Source: JAGQIB01 sp041393395 (GTDB lineage: Bacteria > ARS69). From it: 64,000 nt of DNA. The DNA is taken from assembly GCA_041393395.1 (NCBI GenBank), contig JAWKKG010000003.1, positions 558,001 to 622,000 of the forward strand. The letters are read 5' to 3'. Made by a program: the position numbers and the translations under genes. The first letter of the stretch is position 1, and each line of letters starts with the position of its first letter. The notes beneath the pieces are model-generated. The model saw nothing but the letters and a program-made list of their open reading frames with translations. It ran no database searches and was not told the origin of the DNA. Shown in pieces: positions 59,300 through 64,000 of this stretch.

Positions 59300-62109
59300 C
59301 GTCGCCCGCCGAGGGAGATCCGCCCGGACGGCGCGAGATCGCGCTCGCGTTCGCCGTCGCGGTGCTGGTCGCCGTCGCGCTGTTTCCCCGTGCGCTCTTC
59401 GGCGGCGCGACGTTCTTCCACTACGACACGTGGCTGCAGAATCTCACGTTCCGCGCGTGGTGGTTCGAGCAATTGCGGGCGGGGCACTTCGCCACCTGGT
59501 GCCCCGGAATGTTCGCGGGCTATCCGCTCTTCGCGGAGACGCAAACCGGACCGCTGTACCCGCCCGTGTTCGTGCTGTTCTCGTTGCTGCCGGCGACGCT
59601 CGCGTTCTCGTGGTCGGTGGCGCTGCACCTGGTCCTCGGGGGAACCGGCGCCTACCTCCTCGCGCGACGTTTCGGCGCCGGCCCGGCCGCGGCCGCGCTC
59701 GCAGGCGTCGCGTTCGAGTCGAGCGGGTTCCTCGTGACGCACGTCGTGCATTTCAACCTGCTGATCGGCGCGGCGTGGATGCCCTGGATTCCGTGGCTCG
59801 TGACGCGCACGTTCGACGGCAGCCGGGCGGCTCCGATTGCGCTCGCCGCCGTGCTCGCCGGCCTGCTGCTCGGCGCGCATCCCTACGCGACGTTGATGGC
59901 GCTCGTGCTCGCGGCCTGGACGTTCGTGCACCGCGCCGGCCGATCGCCCGCGGCCTGGACCGGGGGCGCGTCCGCGATCCTCGCGGCCGGTCTGCTCGCG
60001 GTCGCACTCGCGGCCGTGCAGGTCGTGCCCACGCGGGAGTTCCTCCCGCAGACCACTCGCGGAGAGGCCGTCTCCTGGGACTTTCTCACGTTCGGCTCCT
60101 GGGAGCCGTGGCGGATCGTCACGCTCGTCGCGCCGGATCGGGTGGGCACGCCCGTGGACGATACGTTCTGGGGCGGCCCGGACTGGAGCCACTACGCCGA
60201 GACGTGCGCGTACGTCGGTACGGCGACGATCGCGCTGGCCGCCGTCGCGCTCGTGCTCGTTCCCGCCCGCGCGACCTGGCCGGCGGTCCTCGCGGCGATC
60301 TCCTTCGTGTTGATGCTCGGACGGTTCACGCCGGCGTACCGCGTGCTCACGTGGCTGCCGTTGTTCCAGTCCACCCGGCTGCCGTCTCGCTTCGCGCTTC
60401 CGTTCACGCTCGCGCTCGCGATTCTCGCGGCGATCGGTCTGGACGCGCTGGTCCGAGAACCGGATGCCCGCCGACGTCGGCGCGCGCTTCTGGTCGGCGG
60501 CATCCTCATCGTCGGACTCGGAGCACTCGCCTGGGCGGCGGGCGCGCCGTTGCGCGCGCCGGGGGAGATGGCCGACGTCGGTCGGATGTGGTCGCAGCGG
60601 GTCCTGACGCTCTCGACGCAGGCGGCGGCCGTGGACGCGCGCATCGCCGTCACGACGATCGTGTCGCTTCTCGCGTTGCTTCCGTTCGCGGCAACTCGCC
60701 GTCCCCGCGCTCTCTTCGCCACGCTTCCCGTTGTCGTGGTCGCGATCGAGTTGATCTCGTGGGGGCGGGCCTTCAATCCCACGGTCCCCGCGCACTTCGT
60801 CACGGACGCGCCGCCCGCGGTCGCCTCGCTGCCGCACGTCGCGCCCCGACCGCGGATCTTCCGGCAGGGTGTGGACGAGATGTGGACCCGGGGTCCGGCC
60901 GGGACGCGAACGGATCTGGTGACGCCCGGCTGGCGCGGGCACGAGCGAACGTACGAGAGCGGGGCGTGGACGCTGCCGCCGAACTCGCAGCTCCTGTACG
61001 ACGTCGACTCGGGCGAGGGATTCACGTCGTTGCTGCCGCTCGACTGGCTCGACTGGATGGGACTCGCGCGGCAGCCCGGCGCAACGCCTCGCCCGGATCT
61101 GACCGAAGCGCAGGCGGACCTGCTGTCGATCGACGCGGTCGTCTCGACCGGTTCGGGAATCGGCGGCGAGCGGTGGGAGGCGCGGGCGTTGCCCGGCGAC
61201 GTCTACGTGTCCCACAACGTCGACCCGTTGCCGCGCGCCCGGCTCGCGCGGAGCTGGCGTACGCAGCCGCTCGCGCACATCGGGGAACTCGTGCGGTCCG
61301 CATCCTACGATCCGCGGGAGGTCGTGCTCCTGGAGGAGCCGCCGCCGGGACTCGCGCCGGAAGCGCACGCCGGAGCGGTCGACGTCCCGCTGATCTGGCG
61401 CGAGGCGGGTCCCGACGTGCGCACGATCGACGTGCCGCGCGACGTCGCGGGTGATGCGATCGTCGTGCTCGCGGAACGGTACGATCCGGATTGGCGGGCG
61501 ACGATCGACGGGGGCGCGGATCTGCCTCTCTTCCGGGCTGAAGGGCTGTTCCTGGCTTTCGTGGCCCCGGATCACGGCGGGACGGTCCGGCTGGAGCATG
61601 CGCCATCCTCGCTTCGAACGGGGGCGTTCGTGTCGATCGCCGCGCTGCTCGCGGCCCTGGGCTGGGGGTGGATCCGACGCCGGCGTCGCTACGAGTTCTT
61701 GTCCGCCGCACCGCATCGCGCGGTGTGGGCGCCCGCCGCGATCGGGGCGGCGGCGCTGCTCCTCGGGCTGGGCTGGTGGCTGGATGCGGGAGGCGTGCGG
61801 GCGGAAGGCACGGTGGCGGCCTTCCGGGCTGCCGCGCGTCGCTCCTGGGACGCGGAGGCCACGGCTGCGTGGCAGGCGGGAGCCGTCCCCGCGGTGATCG
61901 AGCTGCTGGAGCGATCGCTCCGGCTCGCGCCGGACGACGCGAACTCATGGTCGCGGCTCGGCCTCGCCTACCGCACGGCCGGTCGGGAGTCGGAAGCGGA
62001 GCTCGCATTCCGGAAAGCGCTCGCGATCGATCCGCAGGAACCGAGAGCGAGACGCGCGCTCGGTACCGGCAATTTGCAGGGCGACCGGGACAATGCAACA
62101 GCGCCGTAA
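59296..62109 (+). CDS. YfhO-family polytopic membrane protein with C-terminal TPR
   Basis: A 937-residue protein. A TTG start overlaps the VWA stop (TTGA). About 12 membrane helices occupy residues 18-470 (ALAFAVAVLVAVALFPRALF, VQVVPTREFL), with the YfhO-type periplasmic loop FHYDTWLQNLTFRAWWFEQL and many Trp/Gly motifs. After a hydrophilic beta-rich region and two more helices (about 780-830), the last ~60 residues form a TPR (SWSRLGLAYRTAGRESEAE). YfhO proteins are GT-C-fold-like and have been linked to glycosylation of wall or lipid components. Fusing a TPR to this fold is unusual. Confidence 0.8.
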   Translation: MTSPAEGDPPGRREIALAFAVAVLVAVALFPRALFGGATFFHYDTWLQNLTFRAWWFEQLRAGHFATWCPGMFAGYPLFAETQTGPLYPPVFVLFSLLPATLAFSWSVALHLVLGGTGAYLLARRFGAGPAAAALAGVAFESSGFLVTHVVHFNLLIGAAWMPWIPWLVTRTFDGSRAAPIALAAVLAGLLLGAHPYATLMALVLAAWTFVHRAGRSPAAWTGGASAILAAGLLAVALAAVQVVPTREFLPQTTRGEAVSWDFLTFGSWEPWRIVTLVAPDRVGTPVDDTFWGGPDWSHYAETCAYVGTATIALAAVALVLVPARATWPAVLAAISFVLMLGRFTPAYRVLTWLPLFQSTRLPSRFALPFTLALAILAAIGLDALVREPDARRRRRALLVGGILIVGLGALAWAAGAPLRAPGEMADVGRMWSQRVLTLSTQAAAVDARIAVTTIVSLLALLPFAATRRPRALFATLPVVVVAIELISWGRAFNPTVPAHFVTDAPPAVASLPHVAPRPRIFRQGVDEMWTRGPAGTRTDLVTPGWRGHERTYESGAWTLPPNSQLLYDVDSGEGFTSLLPLDWLDWMGLARQPGATPRPDLTEAQADLLSIDAVVSTGSGIGGERWEARALPGDVYVSHNVDPLPRARLARSWRTQPLAHIGELVRSASYDPREVVLLEEPPPGLAPEAHAGAVDVPLIWREAGPDVRTIDVPRDVAGDAIVVLAERYDPDWRATIDGGADLPLFRAEGLFLAFVAPDHGGTVRLEHAPSSLRTGAFVSIAALLAALGWGWIRRRRRYEFLSAAPHRAVWAPAAIGAAALLLGLGWWLDAGGVRAEGTVAAFRAAARRSWDAEATAAWQAGAVPAVIELLERSLRLAPDDANSWSRLGLAYRTAGRESEAELAFRKALAIDPQEPRARRALGTGNLQGDRDNATAP

Positions 62110-62171
62110 ATCCCGGACCGGCTCCTACTTTCCCGTGGACTTGGTACATGGGCGCGGGTAACGTCTGCAGT

Positions 62172-62191
62172 CCGACCGGACATCCGGTCGG
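62172..62191 (+). other. Short GC hairpin upstream of the HARE-HTH gene
   Basis: ccgaccgg (62172-62179) and ccggtcgg (62184-62191) form an 8-bp perfect stem around an acat tetraloop, followed by gtttgc. It lies 62 bp after the YfhO stop and 88 bp before the HARE-HTH start. It could be a terminator for the preceding operon or part of a leader; the T-tract is weak. Confidence 0.4.
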
Positions 62192-62279
62192 GTTTGCACC
62201 TGGTAATGCCGTCGGTCCCGCGTAGCCATCCCCCCGGCTCGCCCCCTCACCGGCGGTGTCTGTCGGCGAGGAGAACGCC

Positions 62280-62708
62280 ATGGCCGATCTGGAAAAGGTT
62301 CTGGACAAGTACGATCTGCGCGACCTGGAATCCGCGATTCGCAAGCGCCGCGTGAAGGAAGAGAAGAACCTAGCGACACTCGTGCAGCGCAAGCGCGAAC
62401 TCGAGAGCGAACTCCGCAAGGTGGAGCGCGCGTACCGCGGAGCCCTCGCGGCGGCCCAGGCGCACGACGGGAAACGTCGTCGGAAGCCGAACGCGCGTCG
62501 CCTCAACGACATCTCGCTCGCCGAGGCCATGGTGCAGGTGATGAAGGCCCGTCGCAAGGCGATCCACTACCGGGACCTGATGGAAGCGATCCAGAAGCGG
62601 AAGCTCTACCAGACGAACAGCCCGAACCTCCTCTCCACGATCGCCGTCACGCTCAAGCGCGACAAGCGCTTCAAGAAGGCCGAGCCGGGCTACTACACGC
62701 TCGCCTGA
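62280..62708 (+). CDS. HARE-HTH domain protein with N-terminal coiled coil
   Basis: A 142-residue cytoplasmic protein starting at ATG 62280 after GAGGAG. Residues ~5-65 form a coiled coil (LEKVLDKYDLRDLESAIRKR and onward). A basic linker leads to the winged-helix HARE-HTH domain (about 80-142: LAEAMVQVMKARRKAIHYRD, LMEAIQKRKLY, KKAEPGYYTL). HARE-HTH is best known from the RNA polymerase delta subunit and eukaryotic ASXL/HB1 proteins, where it binds DNA or DNA-protein complexes. This small coiled-coil version is probably a nucleoid or transcription factor. Confidence 0.83.
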   Translation: MADLEKVLDKYDLRDLESAIRKRRVKEEKNLATLVQRKRELESELRKVERAYRGALAAAQAHDGKRRRKPNARRLNDISLAEAMVQVMKARRKAIHYRDLMEAIQKRKLYQTNSPNLLSTIAVTLKRDKRFKKAEPGYYTLA

Positions 62709-62735
62709 GTTCCTCCCGGGAAGTCGACAGCCGAA

Positions 62736-64000
62736 TCACGCGGAGGGTCCGTGGTGTCCGCACCGCGGGCCCTTCGTGCGTCCGGGGTCGTCGGCGAGAT
62801 CCCGGCGGGCGCGATCGAGTGCCGCGTCGCGCGACGGGAGCTCCCCTTCGAGCTGCAGTTCCTCGAGGTAGGCGAGCTCGCGGCCGAGCTCCGGTCCCGC
62901 GGCCCAGCCCATCGCGAGCAGATCGTCTCCGGTGACGAGTCGCGGCGGGGAGAGGTTCTCGGGGCCGAGACGGGCGAGTTCGCGCACGGCGAACTCCCAG
63001 TGGTCGAGGCGCCGGTGACTCGCGAGACAGTCCGCGCGGTGCAACTCCAGATGCTCGGAGAAGCCCTCGCGCCGGAGGAAGCGCTTCCGGGTGGATTCCC
63101 GCATGTGCTCGATGTCCGCGAAGCCCATGTGATCGGCCACCAGCGCCACGATGCGATCGCGCGACTCGTTCGAGAACCGCAGACGCGCGCAGATCTCGGC
63201 CGCGATGTCCGCGCCGACCTTCGCGTGGCGCGGAAAGCGGATGCGATCCGGCGCCGCCACGAACGTCGGTGGTTTGCCGACGTCGTGCAGCAGCGCGCCG
63301 AAGGCGAGCTCCACCGACGGCGCCTGCAGATGGAGGAACAGATCCTTCGTGTGCGTGAACACGTCGCCCTCGGGGTGGTACTCCGGCGGTTGCTCCACGC
63401 CGACCATCGCCTCCACCTCCGGGAGGATCACGCGCAACAGACCGAGCCCGTGCAGCAGATCGATCGCGAGCGAGGGATTCGCGCCGCAGAGCATCCGCGC
63501 GAGCTCGTCCCGCACCCGCTCGGCCGCGACCGTCGCCACGCGCGGCGCATGCTGCATGATCGCCGTTCGCGTGGCGGGCTCGATCGTCAGTCCGAGCTGC
63601 GCCACGAAACGGACGGCGCGCAGGAGTCGCAGGTGATCTTCCTCGAAACGACGGTCGGGATCGCCGATCGCCCGGAGGCGACGCTGCTCGAGATCCCGTC
63701 GTCCGTCGACCCAGTCGCGGACCTCGCCCGTCTCGGGGTCGAGGTACAGGCCGTTGATCGTGAAGTCGCGGCGCCGGGCATCCTCCTCGTGCGTGCCGTA
63801 CCGGACCGACGCGGGACGGCGGCCGTCGAGGTACGGTCCCTCGGTGCGGAACGTCGCGACCTCGATCGCGGCCTCGGGTGCGGGAACCACGACGACTCCG
63901 AACGACGCGCCCACGAGACGCCCCGTCGGGTGCAGCGCGGTGACCTCCTCCGGCCGGGCGGAGGTGGCGATGTCCACGTCGGCGGGGGAGAGCCCGAGCA
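62736..64000 (-). CDS. cca: CCA-adding enzyme/tRNA nucleotidyltransferase with HD domain (5' truncated)
   Basis: The frame is open to base 64000, so the N-terminus is outside the window; the first ATG/GTG at 63977 actually lies inside the catalytic motif. About 420 codons are visible. The first carry SPADVDIAT, with the DxD catalytic metal ligands. RRRDFTINGLYLDPETGEVRD and RLLRAVRFVAQLGL are the family B and D motifs, and DVFTHTKDLFLHL followed by LLHDVGKP marks an HD domain. It adds or repairs CCA at tRNA 3' ends. The HD-containing form is typical of class II enzymes with phosphohydrolase activity. Confidence 0.94.
   Translation of the reverse strand, partial: LGLSPADVDIATSARPEEVTALHPTGRLVGASFGVVVVPAPEAAIEVATFRTEGPYLDGRRPASVRYGTHEEDARRRDFTINGLYLDPETGEVRDWVDGRRDLEQRRLRAIGDPDRRFEEDHLRLLRAVRFVAQLGLTIEPATRTAIMQHAPRVATVAAERVRDELARMLCGANPSLAIDLLHGLGLLRVILPEVEAMVGVEQPPEYHPEGDVFTHTKDLFLHLQAPSVELAFGALLHDVGKPPTFVAAPDRIRFPRHAKVGADIAAEICARLRFSNESRDRIVALVADHMGFADIEHMRESTRKRFLRREGFSEHLELHRADCLASHRRLDHWEFAVRELARLGPENLSPPRLVTGDDLLAMGWAAGPELGRELAYLEELQLEGELPSRDAALDRARRDLADDPGRTKGPRCGHHGPSA

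Noticed and set aside
59011..61716. 901-residue minus-strand ORF
   Set aside because: Antisense shadow of the VWA and YfhO genes, extremely Arg-rich, no start context.
1..64000. CRISPR arrays, insertion sequences, integrase or attachment sites, rRNA or tRNA genes
   Set aside because: I looked on both strands and found no direct-repeat/spacer pattern, no transposase or recombinase motif, and no convincing tRNA or rRNA segment. A tRNA scan would be needed to exclude a single tRNA with certainty.

Overview
This is a 64 kb piece of a GC-rich (by eye close to 70%) Gram-negative chromosome from an uncultured-type lineage of the FCB side of the bacterial tree. Candidatus Eisenbacteria or a close relative is my best guess. 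The case rests on many secreted proteins ending in a FlgD-Ig/type-IX-like C-terminal domain, and on many lipoproteins, outer-membrane beta-barrels, TPR lipoproteins, BNR, NHL and FG-GAP propellers, planctomycete/FCB-style cytochrome lipoproteins and a PorV/FadL-like barrel. About two thirds of the proteins carry signal peptides or membrane segments. I see no rRNA, convincing tRNA, CRISPR array, transposase, integrase or prophage, so this looks like stable core or lineage-specific chromosome. Almost all long ORFs antisense to the genes listed are shadows caused by the high GC.

Layout. 1-12.4 kb: a truncated lysyl-endopeptidase-type secreted protease, an ATP-grasp enzyme, a universal stress protein, a BNR-propeller secreted protein, a second secreted protein with the same C-terminal domain, a zinc-ribbon/SPFH pair resembling Bacillus YdjG/YdjI, an AlkZ-like winged-helix protein and an SGNH hydrolase. 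12.5-31.6 kb: one uninterrupted 19-gene minus-strand transcription unit in which genes overlap or lie at most about 40 bp apart. Its first half encodes a surface redox set: a PSCyt1-like CX4CH lipoprotein, a barrel, an HzsA-like PD40 lipoprotein with two CxxCH motifs, a TlpA thioredoxin, a DUF4266 mini-lipoprotein, a DUF3570 barrel and an NHL propeller. Its second half encodes an envelope motor resembling Myxococcus Agl/Glt: barrels, a 1608-residue TPR protein, a TPR lipoprotein, one TolQ/ExbB, two TolR/ExbD and an AgmX/PglI-type TonB-like protein. This is the most interesting locus.

32-44.7 kb: two orphan lipoproteins, a sulfotransferase, a GH113-like lipoprotein coupled to a small secreted protein, a secreted calcium-motif protein with its lipoprotein partner, a TPR lipoprotein overlapping an FG-GAP/ASPIC-UnbV protein, a lipid kinase-DinB pair and a bactofilin. 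44.9-55 kb: a small barrel, a PorV/FadL-like barrel, a TPR/calcium-motif lipoprotein, a 1400-residue subtilisin-family protease with a coupled coiled-coil protein, and a TPR lipoprotein. 55.2-62.1 kb: a plus-strand run tatA-moaC-mog-cobB-VWA-YfhO, in which each gene after tatA starts inside the stop codon of the one before with GTG or TTG. 62.3-64 kb: a HARE-HTH protein and a truncated CCA-adding enzyme.

Gene starts were chosen from signal peptides, Shine-Dalgarno-like GGAG/GAGG sequences and overlaps; GTG and TTG starts are common. Functional names are family-level judgements from motifs read by eye; no database search was run.
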